NCBI GenBank assembly: GCA_019418225.1 | Contig: DYCF01000005.1 | Location: 85,739-149,738 of the forward strand | Direction of reading: 5' to 3' | Length of the DNA: 64,000 nt | DNA from: Clostridiales bacterium | GTDB taxonomy: Bacteria; Bacillota; Clostridia; Lachnospirales; Cellulosilyticaceae | In this document: piece by piece, positions 8,291 through 16,164 of the stretch | Layout of the letters: each line of letters opens with the position of its first letter | Numbering within the stretch: the stretch's first letter is position 1 | Made by a program: the position numbers and the translations under genes | Notes under the pieces: model-generated | Databases searched by the model: none | Seen by the model: only the letters and a program-made list of their open reading frames with translations | What the model was told of the DNA's origin: nothing

Positions 8291-10337
8291 TCAATATTTA
8301 AATATGTTTATTGAGGAATCAAAAGACAACTTACAGAGATTAAATGAGAATTTACTTAAATTAGAGAATAATCCAGATGATATTCAAATTCTCAATGAAA
8401 TTTTTAGGGTTGCACATACTTTAAAAGGTATGGCAGGAACAATGGGATTTGTAAGAATGCAAAAGCTTACACATAATATTGAGAATGTACTTTCAGATAT
8501 CCGTTCAGGTGTGATTAAAATTAATTCAGATATGGTAGATACATTATTTATGTGCTTAGATGCCTTAGAGAACTATGTAGAAGAAATTATTAATACATCA
8601 AGTGAAGGCACAGATGATCATACAGATCTTATTGAAAGCCTTGCTGAGATTATTAAAAGTAAGGGTGAGGTGGCTCATGCAGAAACACCAGTAACAGAAC
8701 ATACGCAAAGCAAAGATGTAAAAGAGACAGAAGAAAAAGCTAATGAAAATTTAATTGAATTACCTGATACACAAAAATTAGTAAAAAATAATGCAATTGA
8801 AATGGGTATGAATGTATTCCAAATCAAAGTAACATTATCTCCAAACTGTGTGTTAAAGTCAGCAAGAGCTTTTGTAATCTTTACAGACTTAGAGCGTTTT
8901 GGAGAAATTATCCACTGTGTACCTAGTACACAAGATATTGAAGATGAGAAATTTGAGAATGACTTTACAATTGTATTTGTTACAAAAGAAACTAGAGAAA
9001 AACTTGAAGAAGTCATTATGGGTGTTTCAGAAATTGATGCAGTAGTGGTAGAAGCATTTGAAAAAGATAAAGATGCTAAAGTAGAAGTAGAAGAACCTAA
9101 AAAAGAAGAACATACAGAGACATCAGCAGCGCCAACATCAGCCCATCCAGTAGCTAATGAGGCAGCTAATAACAATAATAAACAAGTATCAAATAAAACA
9201 GTAAGAGTTAATATTGATAGACTTGATACATTAATGAACTTAGTGAGTGAGCTTATTATAGTTAAAACACAATTAGAAGGGTTAAATGTAAATGCTCAAG
9301 ACGCTAGTGCAAATTATAATGATTCAGTTGAATACTTAGAACGTGTAACAACAAGTTTACATGATGCAGTTATGAAAGTACGAATGGTACCAGTAGAAAT
9401 TGTATTTAATCGTTTTCCACGTATGATTCGTGATATTTCACGTAAATTGGGGAAAGATATTGATCTTGTAATGTCAGGGGAAGAAACAGAACTTGACCGT
9501 ACTGTAATTGATGAGATTGGTGATCCACTTATTCACTTACTTAGAAATGCAGCAGACCATGGACTTGAGACAATTGAAGAGCGTGTTGCAATTGGTAAAC
9601 CTAGAAAAGGAACCATTAAACTACAAGCTTATCAAGATGGTAATAGTGTAGTTATCGAAGTTGAAGATGATGGTAAAGGTATTAATGTTCAAGCTATTAA
9701 AAATAAAGCAGTTCAAAAAGGCACAATCACAAAAGAAGAAGCAGCAGCTATGAATGAACAAGAAGCTATTGAACTATTATTTAGACCAAGTTTCAGTACT
9801 GCTGAGAAAATTTCAGATCTTTCAGGTCGTGGTGTTGGGCTAGATGTTGTAAAAAGTAAGATTACAGAACTTGGTGGACATGTTGAAGTCCAAACAGAAC
9901 TTGGAAAAGGAAGTAAGTTCATTGTAAGATTACCACTTACACTTGCAATTATCCAAGCACTTATGATTAGTATCGGAAATGAAAAATATGCTATTCCACT
10001 TAGTAATATTCAAAACATTGAAGATGTACATAAAGAAGATATTAAGCTTGTTCAGAATCAAGAAGTTATTATGGTTCGAAACGAGATTATTCCAATTGTA
10101 AGATTACATAGTGTACTAGGTCTTCCAGAAGAGGAAGATAAAGACTTAATGATGGGCGTTATTGTTAAAAAAGGTGAACGTCAAGTAGGATTTATCATTG
10201 ATTCATTAATAGGTCAACAAGAAATCGTTATTAAATCATTAGGCAAGTATTTAAGCGGTATAGATATTATTGCAGGTGCAACAATCTTAGGAAATGGTGA
10301 AGTTGCATTAATTTTAGATATTAATTCATTAATCTAG
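8280..10337 (+). CDS. cheA: Chemotaxis histidine kinase CheA
   Basis: Central kinase of chemotaxis, acting in arrays with receptors and CheW. Domains in order: HPt (1-105) with phospho-accepting His46 in V-A-H-T-L-K-G; a linker; a CheY-binding P2-like domain (about 175-265); a linker rich in Glu/Lys/Ala; the P3 dimerisation helices (about 305-370). The P4 ATPase has its N-box Asn423 in L-R-N-A-A-D-H-G, a D-D-G-K-G-I box and G-R-G-V-G-L-D. The P5 CheW-like domain fills 555-685. All kinase motifs are intact and the 685-residue length is typical. The start sits 6 bases after GGGGG inside the cheB end. Confidence 0.97.
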   Translation: MEVSQYLNMFIEESKDNLQRLNENLLKLENNPDDIQILNEIFRVAHTLKGMAGTMGFVRMQKLTHNIENVLSDIRSGVIKINSDMVDTLFMCLDALENYVEEIINTSSEGTDDHTDLIESLAEIIKSKGEVAHAETPVTEHTQSKDVKETEEKANENLIELPDTQKLVKNNAIEMGMNVFQIKVTLSPNCVLKSARAFVIFTDLERFGEIIHCVPSTQDIEDEKFENDFTIVFVTKETREKLEEVIMGVSEIDAVVVEAFEKDKDAKVEVEEPKKEEHTETSAAPTSAHPVANEAANNNNKQVSNKTVRVNIDRLDTLMNLVSELIIVKTQLEGLNVNAQDASANYNDSVEYLERVTTSLHDAVMKVRMVPVEIVFNRFPRMIRDISRKLGKDIDLVMSGEETELDRTVIDEIGDPLIHLLRNAADHGLETIEERVAIGKPRKGTIKLQAYQDGNSVVIEVEDDGKGINVQAIKNKAVQKGTITKEEAAAMNEQEAIELLFRPSFSTAEKISDLSGRGVGLDVVKSKITELGGHVEVQTELGKGSKFIVRLPLTLAIIQALMISIGNEKYAIPLSNIQNIEDVHKEDIKLVQNQEVIMVRNEIIPIVRLHSVLGLPEEEDKDLMMGVIVKKGERQVGFIIDSLIGQQEIVIKSLGKYLSGIDIIAGATILGNGEVALILDINSLI

Positions 10338-10348
10338 GGGTGAAGTAA

Positions 10349-10798
10349 ATGGAAAACACATTAGAGAGCATTACACAATATATCGTGTTTAAATTAGGTG
10401 AACAATCTTATGGGATTGATATCCAAAGTGTTCAAATTATCGAGAAGATGAAAGCAGTTATGCGTGTGCCAAAGGCACCATATTGTGTAAAAGGTGTTAT
10501 GAATCTTCGTGGTGAAATTATTCCTGTAGTGAGTCTTCGTGATCAATTTGGGCTTGAAAAAGTAGAATATACAGATAAAACAAGAATTATTATTGTTAAA
10601 ATAGAAGATGCTATGGTAGGCATTATTGTAGATGAGGTAAAAGAAGTTATTGAAATTGAAGAAACACAAATTGAAAACGTACAAAATATTCAAGGCAAGA
10701 TGAAAGTAAATCATATACTTGGCGTTGGGAAAGTGGAAGATAATATTGTAACACTTTTAAACCTTCCTAATATCATTGAAGAAGCTTTCGAAAATTAA
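10349..10798 (+). CDS. cheW: Chemotaxis coupling protein CheW
   Basis: Adaptor that couples receptors to CheA. The 149-residue protein is a single CheW domain: it opens with Q-Y-I-V-F-K-L-G-E-Q-S-Y-G-I-D, and M-N-L-R-G-E-I-I-P-V and I-V-D-E-V typical of the family follow. It starts 11 bases after cheA with a GGGGTG-type site, and cheC follows after 21 bases. No unusual features were noticed. Confidence 0.97.
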   Translation: MENTLESITQYIVFKLGEQSYGIDIQSVQIIEKMKAVMRVPKAPYCVKGVMNLRGEIIPVVSLRDQFGLEKVEYTDKTRIIIVKIEDAMVGIIVDEVKEVIEIEETQIENVQNIQGKMKVNHILGVGKVEDNIVTLLNLPNIIEEAFEN

Positions 10799-10819
10799 AT
10801 GTGATTAAGGGGGAGAAAA

Positions 10820-11443
10820 ATGGGGAAAAGAAATTACCAAAATATTACTGATGAAGAGATGGATGTGCTAAGAGAAGCGGGGAATATTGCTTCTGGGAAT
10901 GCAATGACTTCATTAGGTAAACTTTTAGGTTGTACCCTTGACATGAATGTGGCAAGGGTACGTATTGAGCAAATACAAGAATTAAGTGAAGTGTTAGGAA
11001 GTGCAGAAGAAGTCATTGCTGGAATGATCATTAATGTATATGGTGATTTTAATGCCATGTTACTTCTCGCCTTTGAAACAGAAAGTGCACTTAAGATTAT
11101 AAACCTAATGCTAGGCAAAAATGCAACAGGGATAGAGCAGCTAGATGAACTTGATTATTCAGCACTTTGTGAGACAGGTAATATTTTAGCAGGCTCTTAT
11201 CTAAGTGCCCTAAATACATTTACAGGATTGCAGTTTGATGTTTCTACACCACAAATGGCCATTGATATGGCAGGTGCAATTTTAAGTTATCCAGCTATAG
11301 AATTTGTAAGAAGTGACAATACCATGTTATTTATAGAAACGGTTTTTCATGATAAAAATGGCGTACTTAGTGGTACATATATATTGATTTTGGATAATAA
11401 CTCTTACAATAAAGTACTTGACTCATTAGGAGATAATTTATGA
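10820..11443 (+). CDS. cheC: CheY-P phosphatase CheC
   Basis: CheC dephosphorylates CheY-P and binds the deamidase CheD, as known from Bacillus and Thermotoga. Both phosphatase active-site motifs of the CheC/FliY family are visible: L-R-E-A-G-N-I-A-S-G-N-A near residues 18-29 and L-C-E-T-G-N-I-L-A-G near residues 115-124. In both the catalytic Glu and Asn are present. Length 207 is typical. Its stop overlaps the cheD start (ATGA), which fits the known CheC-CheD complex. Confidence 0.95.
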   Translation: MGKRNYQNITDEEMDVLREAGNIASGNAMTSLGKLLGCTLDMNVARVRIEQIQELSEVLGSAEEVIAGMIINVYGDFNAMLLLAFETESALKIINLMLGKNATGIEQLDELDYSALCETGNILAGSYLSALNTFTGLQFDVSTPQMAIDMAGAILSYPAIEFVRSDNTMLFIETVFHDKNGVLSGTYILILDNNSYNKVLDSLGDNL

Positions 11444-11931
11444 GTGAAGCAAAGATAATAAAAGTAGGAATGGCTGACTTAAAAGTTGCAAAGGCACCAG
11501 ATATTTTAACAACATTAGGGCTAGGTTCATGTGTAGGCATTGCATTATATGATAATGTAGCTAAAATCGGTGGCCTTGCCCATATTATGTTACCAGATAG
11601 TACGCAGATTAAAAATAATAGCAATGTAGCAAAATTTGCAGATACAGCTATTGAACAGCTTATTGAAGAACTTGTGAGTCAGGGTGCACGAAATACGCGT
11701 TTAGTAGCTAAGATTGCAGGTGGCGCACATATGTTCGAATTTAAAAATATGGATGATATGATGCGTATAGGAACAAGGAATGTAAGTGCAGTTATAGACT
11801 GTTTAGAAGCCTTTCGTATTCCTATTATAGCAAGTGACACAGGAAGCAATTATGGTCGTACAGTAGAACTTCATACAGCAACGGGTGTATTTGTTGTAAA
11901 AACCATAGGGCATGGCGTAAAAGAAATATAG
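11440..11931 (+). CDS. cheD: Chemoreceptor glutamine deamidase CheD
   Basis: Deamidates receptor glutamines and, with CheC, forms an adaptation system controlled by CheY-P. The catalytic Cys31 is in G-L-G-S-C-V-G and His48 in G-G-L-A-H-I-M-L-P; the G-G-A-H-M-F segment follows. Length 163 is normal. It overlaps cheC by 4 bases. With CheB lacking a receiver domain, CheC/CheD may carry more of the feedback in this organism; that is inference. Confidence 0.95.
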   Translation: MSEAKIIKVGMADLKVAKAPDILTTLGLGSCVGIALYDNVAKIGGLAHIMLPDSTQIKNNSNVAKFADTAIEQLIEELVSQGARNTRLVAKIAGGAHMFEFKNMDDMMRIGTRNVSAVIDCLEAFRIPIIASDTGSNYGRTVELHTATGVFVVKTIGHGVKEI

Positions 11932-11954
11932 GTAGAGACAATGGGGGTTCTTAT

Positions 11955-12704
11955 ATGGACAAGAGAGAAATGGATGCTATTTGGTTAAAATATAGTAAAA
12001 CAAGAGATGCACAAGCTAAAAGCATGATTATTGAACATTATGTATATCTTGTAAAATTAGTTGCAGGTAGATTAGGAATATATTTAAATCAATATGTAGA
12101 TTTAGATGACTTAGTAGGGTATGGCATATTAGGGCTTATAGATGCGATTGACAAGTTTGATTTAGAAAAAAACGTTAAGTTTGAAACTTATGCTTCTTTA
12201 AGAATTAGAGGATCTATATTAGATGCTATTCGTAAATTAGATTGGGTACCACGTACATTAAGAAAAAAACAAAAAGAATTAGATAAAATATATGTGGAAC
12301 TCGAAACAAAGTTAGGTAGAAGACCAGAAGATGCAGAGGTAGCCTCTTTTTTAGGTATCTCATTAGAAGAATATAATGACTTATTAAAAGATGTAAATAT
12401 TAGTGCACTTGTCTCCATTGATGAATATACCTTTCAATTTGAGACGATTAAAGATCCTAAAGCACCACTTCCAGATGATTATGTAGAAGATAAGGAAATG
12501 AAAAATGCGCTAAGTGAACTTATTGATAAGTTACCAGAAAGAGAAAAAAAGGTTATTTTCCTTTATTATTTTGAAGAACTTACATTAAAAGAAATAAGTA
12601 AGGTACTAGAAGTGTCAGAGTCAAGAGTATCTCAGCTCCATACGAAGGCAGTATCTAGACTAAGAGCTAATCTTGGAAAATATAATATGATGTTACCACT
12701 ATAA
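11955..12704 (+). CDS. sigD: Flagellar sigma factor SigD/FliA (sigma-28)
   Basis: Sigma-28 family factor directing RNA polymerase to late flagellar and chemotaxis promoters. Region 2 spans roughly residues 10-80 (including L-V-G-Y-G-I-L-G-L-I-D-A-I and the F-E-T-Y-A motif), region 3 lies around 95-165, and region 4 with a helix-turn-helix (L-T-L-K-E-I-S-K-V-L-E-V-S-E-S-R-V-S-Q) ends the protein. The 249-residue length is typical. GGGGG lies 9 bases ahead of the ATG. It ends the recognised fla/che set, and its stop lies in a dyad-symmetric region. Confidence 0.96.
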   Translation: MDKREMDAIWLKYSKTRDAQAKSMIIEHYVYLVKLVAGRLGIYLNQYVDLDDLVGYGILGLIDAIDKFDLEKNVKFETYASLRIRGSILDAIRKLDWVPRTLRKKQKELDKIYVELETKLGRRPEDAEVASFLGISLEEYNDLLKDVNISALVSIDEYTFQFETIKDPKAPLPDDYVEDKEMKNALSELIDKLPEREKKVIFLYYFEELTLKEISKVLEVSESRVSQLHTKAVSRLRANLGKYNMMLPL

Positions 12705-12737
12705 GATATCACTAGATATGATAGGATTAAGTGGTAA
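12693..12737 (+). other. Dyad-symmetric structure at the sigD stop
   Basis: Perfect 8-base arms (ttaccact at 12693-12700, agtggtaa at 12730-12737) enclose a smaller 5-bp hairpin (atatc/gatat at 12706-12719). The structure spans the sigD stop codon and is not followed by a T tract. It could affect mRNA stability or translation of the next gene. Function is unknown. Confidence 0.4.
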
Positions 12738-12767
12738 GGATAAAATATAAATTTGGGGTGAGATAAG

Positions 12768-13085
12768 ATGTTAAGACCAATTGATACACAAACAGTTTAC
12801 CAGCAAACGCAAGAAGTAGCATCAAGACAACAAATGCAACAACAAGCACAGGTACTTCAGCAAGATCAATTTTCTACATTGTTAAAGAAAGAGGTACAGA
12901 ATAAGCGTGAAAAGGTAAATGAATTACAAAAGGGTGAACGTGTGGAGAATGATCTTAATAAAAGTAAAAAGAAACAGCAGCAAGGAAAAGAAAGTCAGGA
13001 TAAGAAAAAAAATAAATCAGTTACTACCCCTAAAAAACAGGGCATAGAAGAAAAAAAGCATACATCAATTGATATAAGGATTTAA
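12768..13085 (+). CDS. Hypothetical Gln/Lys-rich protein in the flagellar cluster
   Basis: I do not recognise a named family. The 105-residue protein has a Gln-rich first half with predicted helix (many Q between residues 9 and 35) and a strongly Lys-rich, probably disordered second half. It has no membrane span and no cysteine. GGGGTGAG precedes the ATG, and codon use looks like its neighbours, so it is very likely expressed. Small genes with a similar opening (R-P-I-D-T-Q) occur at this spot after sigD in related Clostridia as far as I recall. It is probably flagellum-associated; no function can be assigned. Confidence 0.7.
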   Translation: MLRPIDTQTVYQQTQEVASRQQMQQQAQVLQQDQFSTLLKKEVQNKREKVNELQKGERVENDLNKSKKKQQQGKESQDKKKNKSVTTPKKQGIEEKKHTSIDIRI

Positions 13086-13098
13086 AAGGAGAAAACAG

Positions 13099-13521
13099 AT
13101 GGAGATGACATTGCAAAATCTTCCCTTTTTCTATTTACTATGGATTACAATAGGTGTTGTACTCATAGTAATTGGTATTTTTATGCTTGTATATCATGAA
13201 AATGAATCAGGCTATTATACGAGCATGACGAATAAGCCAAGTGAAGGTAAGGAAGATCTAGAAGGCATTTTAAGTTATTTCTTAGAGGAAGAAGAAAAGA
13301 AGAATCAAGGTTTTAGAGAAACATTAGAGTCTTACGCAAAAGAAATGGCAACGCAATCATCAGAAGAAGTCAAGAAAAATGATGAAAGCAAAAAAGTAAA
13401 TCATATAAATGATATTACAAAATTAGCAGATGAAGGACTAGAAGTAGAAGATATTGCAAGAAAGTTAGGCAAAGGGGTAGGTGAAGTTCAACTGATTTTA
13501 TCACTTTATAAAATGAGGTAG
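13099..13521 (+). CDS. SwrB/YlxL-like membrane protein (DUF6115-type)
   Basis: The 140-residue protein has one N-terminal membrane span (about residues 10-32), a charged middle part that may form coiled coil, and a C-terminal helix-turn-helix-like segment (I-A-R-K-L-G-K-G-V-G-E-V-Q-L-I-L-S-L-Y). This layout and its position between sigD and rpsB match SwrB (YlxL) of Bacillus subtilis, which promotes assembly of the FliP-containing export apparatus. Homology to SwrB is inferred from synteny and architecture, not from a measured alignment. It is preceded by AGGAG and followed with 5 bases to spare by the next gene. Confidence 0.7.
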   Translation: MEMTLQNLPFFYLLWITIGVVLIVIGIFMLVYHENESGYYTSMTNKPSEGKEDLEGILSYFLEEEEKKNQGFRETLESYAKEMATQSSEEVKKNDESKKVNHINDITKLADEGLEVEDIARKLGKGVGEVQLILSLYKMR

Positions 13522-13526
13522 TGAAG

Positions 13527-14075
13527 ATGCAAGGGAAAAAAAGACAATTTATATTTGGACTAATTGGACTTGGCTGTGGCATTGTTTTATCGGGCATTTT
13601 AAACTTATTATTATTATTAAATACAACAGAATATAAAAAGGGCATAACCTTAAATGCAAGCCAAAAGGCACAGAGTATCCTAGAAGGTGAAAATAAAGAA
13701 ACTGTAGCTACTTTGCCGGCAGAAGTGGAAGATGCAGCAGAAGAAATAGCACAAGGTGAGAAAGTGGAAGTCAAAAAAGTGAATGAGCAAGTAGCTGAAA
13801 ACAAAGAAGCAAGTGATAATCAAGAAGAAGCTATTGAAGTTAAGAAGTCTACAGACAAAGATATAGTTGAAGAAGTGACTGTAACAATTCCACCTAAAAT
13901 GACAGCATCTGATACATGTGAGATTTTAGAGGCAGCAGGGGTAATAGATGATGCTAAAGATTTTAGAGATTATATAAGTGAAAGAAAAATGACAACGAAG
14001 TTAAATGAAGGTACCTTTGTTTTAAGTAAAAATATGTCATATAATGAATTACTTGAGAAACTTATGATAGATTAG
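13527..14075 (+). CDS. Membrane protein with MltG/YceG-type LysM-like domain
   Basis: The 182-residue protein has an N-terminal membrane span (about residues 8-33), then a Glu/Lys-rich linker (about 50-110). A C-terminal domain (about 115-180) resembles the LysM-like region of the endolytic transglycosylase MltG: V-T-I-P-P-K-M-T-A-S-D-T-C-E-I-L-E-A-A-G-V-I, then F-R-D-Y-I. The catalytic part of MltG is absent, so it probably binds peptidoglycan without cutting it. I start it at ATG 13527 because GAGGT at 13515-13519 is 7 bases away; an in-frame GTG at 13521 would sit too close. It is the last gene before the rpsB promoter. Confidence 0.7.
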   Translation: MQGKKRQFIFGLIGLGCGIVLSGILNLLLLLNTTEYKKGITLNASQKAQSILEGENKETVATLPAEVEDAAEEIAQGEKVEVKKVNEQVAENKEASDNQEEAIEVKKSTDKDIVEEVTVTIPPKMTASDTCEILEAAGVIDDAKDFRDYISERKMTTKLNEGTFVLSKNMSYNELLEKLMID

Positions 14076-14097
14076 GTAAAAAAGTTTATAAAAACAA

Positions 14098-14126
14098 TTG
14101 AACTTATAAATAAGGTGTGATATACT
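14098..14126 (+). promoter_or_regulatory. Sigma-A promoter for rpsB-tsf
   Basis: TTGAAC at 14098-14103 and TATACT at 14121-14126 are separated by 17 bases, an excellent sigma-A match. The roughly 95-base leader that follows runs to the rpsB start and may contain control elements for S2; I see no obvious large hairpin in it. Confidence 0.75.
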
Positions 14127-14226
14127 AAGTCAGAAAAACGCACGTATATAGATGTACGTATGGGGTGCTTATAAAAAGTCCATTTGTATTCAATATATAC
14201 GGAGGAAAAAACCAGGAGGTATTACA

Positions 14227-14967
14227 ATGAGTGTAATTTCAATGAAACAATTATTAGAAGCAGGTGTACATTTCGGTCACCAAACAAGAAGATGGAACCC
14301 AAAAATGAAAGAATACATCTTCACAGAAAGAAACGGTATCTACATTATCGACTTACAAAAAACAGCTAAAAAAGTTGACGAAGCTTACAATGTAATTCGT
14401 GAAACAGCAGCTGAAGGCGGTAAAGTATTATTCGTTGGTACTAAAAAACAAGCTCAAGAATCAATTAAATCTGAAGCTGAAAGAAGTGGTATGTACTACG
14501 TAAACAACAGATGGTTAGGTGGTATGCTTACAAACTTCTCTACAATTAAAAGCCGTATTGCAAGACTTAAACAATTAGAAACAATGCAAGAAGACGGTAC
14601 ATTTGAAGTACTTCCTAAAAAAGAAGTAATTGAACTTAAAAAAGAAATGGATAAACTTGAAAAGAACTTAGGCGGTATTAAAGAAATGAAAGAACTTCCA
14701 AGCCTTATGTTCGTAGTTGATCCACGCAAAGAAAAAATTGCTATCCAAGAAGCTCATATCTTAGGAATTCCAGTAGTATCAATCGTAGATACAAACTGTG
14801 ATCCAGAAGAAGTTGACTATGTAATCCCAGGTAACGATGATGCTATTCGTGCCGTTAAATTAATCGTAGCTAAAATGGCTGATGCTATCATTGAAGCTAA
14901 CCAAGGCGAAATGTTAGAAACAGCTGAAGAAGTTAAAGAAGAAGCTAGCGAAACAATCGCTGAGTAA
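14227..14967 (+). CDS. rpsB: 30S ribosomal protein S2
   Basis: Component of the small ribosomal subunit. The protein of 246 residues opens with the family pattern M-K-Q-L-L-E-A-G-V-H-F-G-H-Q-T-R-R-W-N-P-K-M and shows N-N-R-W-L-G-G-M-L-T-N-F. It ends in a Glu-rich tail. I start at the ATG at 14227, 7 bases after CAGGAGG; an in-frame ATG at 14152 would add 25 unrelated residues across the leader. Codon use is strongly biased to highly expressed codons. tsf follows after 25 bases. Confidence 0.98.
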   Translation: MSVISMKQLLEAGVHFGHQTRRWNPKMKEYIFTERNGIYIIDLQKTAKKVDEAYNVIRETAAEGGKVLFVGTKKQAQESIKSEAERSGMYYVNNRWLGGMLTNFSTIKSRIARLKQLETMQEDGTFEVLPKKEVIELKKEMDKLEKNLGGIKEMKELPSLMFVVDPRKEKIAIQEAHILGIPVVSIVDTNCDPEEVDYVIPGNDDAIRAVKLIVAKMADAIIEANQGEMLETAEEVKEEASETIAE

Positions 14968-14992
14968 TTATAGATTATTGGAGGGAACAAAA

Positions 14993-15901
14993 ATGGCAAT
15001 TACAGCTGCTATGGTAAAAGAATTACGTGAAAGAACACAAGCAGGTATGATGGACTGCAAAAAAGCATTAAATGCTGTAGATGGTGATATGGAAAAAGCT
15101 ATCGAGTATTTACGTGAAAATGGTTTAGCAAAAGCTGCTAAAAAAGCTGACCGTGTTGCTGCAGAAGGTCTTGTAAAAGAAGCTATCTCTGCTGATGGTA
15201 AAACAGCTGCTATCGTAGAAATCAACTCAGAAACAGACTTCGTTGCTAAAAATGATCAATTCGTATCATTCGTAAACGAAGTAGCAAACATCGTTCTTAA
15301 CAACGATGTAGCTGATGTTGAAGCATTAAAAGCTTTAGCTTGGCCAGAAGATGCATCTAAAACTGTTGGTGATGTATTAACAGAAAAAATTGCAACAATT
15401 GGTGAAAACTTAACAATTCGTCGTTTCCAAAAAGTAACAACAGATGGAACTATTGCAGCTTACACACACGGTGGTGGAAAAATCGTTGCTTTAGTAGAAG
15501 TTGCTGCTGAAGGTGAAAAAGCTCACGAAGTAGGAAGAAACGTAGCTATGCAAGTAGCTGCTGTTAACCCAGAATTCGTGTCTACAGCAGACGTTTCTGA
15601 AGAAAAGAAAAACCATGAAAAAGAAATTTTAATGCACCAAGCACTTAACGAAAATCCAGGTAAACCAGAAAACATCATTGAAAAAATGGTTATCGGTAGA
15701 CTTAATAAACAGCTTAAAGAAATCTGTTTATTAGAACAAGAATACGTAAAAGATCCAGACTTCACAGTAGGTAAATACGTAGCTGCTGAACTTGGTAGTG
15801 CAGATGCAGTTAAAGGTTTCGTTCGTTTTGAAACTGGTGAAGGTATCGAGAAAAAAGAAGAAAACTTCGCTGAAGAAGTTGCAAAACAAATCCAAGGTTA
15901 A
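14993..15901 (+). CDS. tsf: Elongation factor Ts
   Basis: Nucleotide exchange factor for EF-Tu. The 302-residue protein has an N-terminal UBA-like domain with R-E-R-T-Q-A-G-M-M-D-C-K-K-A-L, and the core domain with E-I-N-S-E-T-D-F-V-A-K-N-D, both hallmarks of EF-Ts. The start at 14993 is 7 bases from GGAGGG; an upstream in-frame TTG overlaps that site and is rejected. A strong terminator follows the stop, so rpsB-tsf forms its own transcript. Confidence 0.98.
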   Translation: MAITAAMVKELRERTQAGMMDCKKALNAVDGDMEKAIEYLRENGLAKAAKKADRVAAEGLVKEAISADGKTAAIVEINSETDFVAKNDQFVSFVNEVANIVLNNDVADVEALKALAWPEDASKTVGDVLTEKIATIGENLTIRRFQKVTTDGTIAAYTHGGGKIVALVEVAAEGEKAHEVGRNVAMQVAAVNPEFVSTADVSEEKKNHEKEILMHQALNENPGKPENIIEKMVIGRLNKQLKEICLLEQEYVKDPDFTVGKYVAAELGSADAVKGFVRFETGEGIEKKEENFAEEVAKQIQG

Positions 15902-15929
15902 TTTTATTAACGACTGGATAAATGATAAG

Positions 15930-15955
15930 GGGGACACTCGTGTGTCCCCTTTTTT
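15930..15955 (+). terminator. Intrinsic terminator after tsf
   Basis: An 8-bp GC-rich stem (ggggacac at 15930-15937, gtgtcccc at 15942-15949) with a 4-base loop is followed by six T. It is a textbook terminator closing rpsB-tsf. Confidence 0.92.
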
Positions 15956-15959
15956 ATGG

Positions 15960-16045
15960 AGTAGGAAAGTCTAAGCTTTAACTTTCCTTTATCCATAGAT
16001 AATGCGGCATCAGCCAATTTATTTCAGGATAGAGAATATATTTTT
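15960..16045 (+). repeat. Degenerate intergenic repeat, copy 1
   Basis: This stretch begins with a hairpin (aggaaagt at 15963-15970, actttcct at 15981-15988). It continues with gataatg, a variable part, and ttatttc. The same order of blocks is found at 50140-50236, also directly behind a terminator. Identity is partial, with a gap of about 14 bases in this copy. It has no coding potential. It may be a small mobile or structural repeat family. Confidence 0.5.
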
Positions 16046-16164
16046 TTATGCTGCTTACTTATGAAGAAGATATAATAGACATTTTCTTTAAGAATTAACG
16101 TAAAATATATCTAGAAATTAGCAATTTTTTATGATAGAGTAGTGGTAGCAGAAAGGAGAAGACA

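Noticed and set aside
8675..9175. Long open frame of 166 codons on the minus strand inside cheA, rich in Ser/Thr/Val
   Set aside because: It is antisense to the low-complexity Glu/Lys/Ala linker of CheA, has no ribosome binding site and no recognisable domain.
14152..14226. N-terminal extension of rpsB from an upstream ATG
   Set aside because: The extension does not look like S2, and a strong AGGAGG directly precedes the later ATG at 14227.
15792..15974. Small plus-strand open frame across the tsf end and terminator
   Set aside because: It runs through the terminator hairpin in another frame than tsf and has no start signal.
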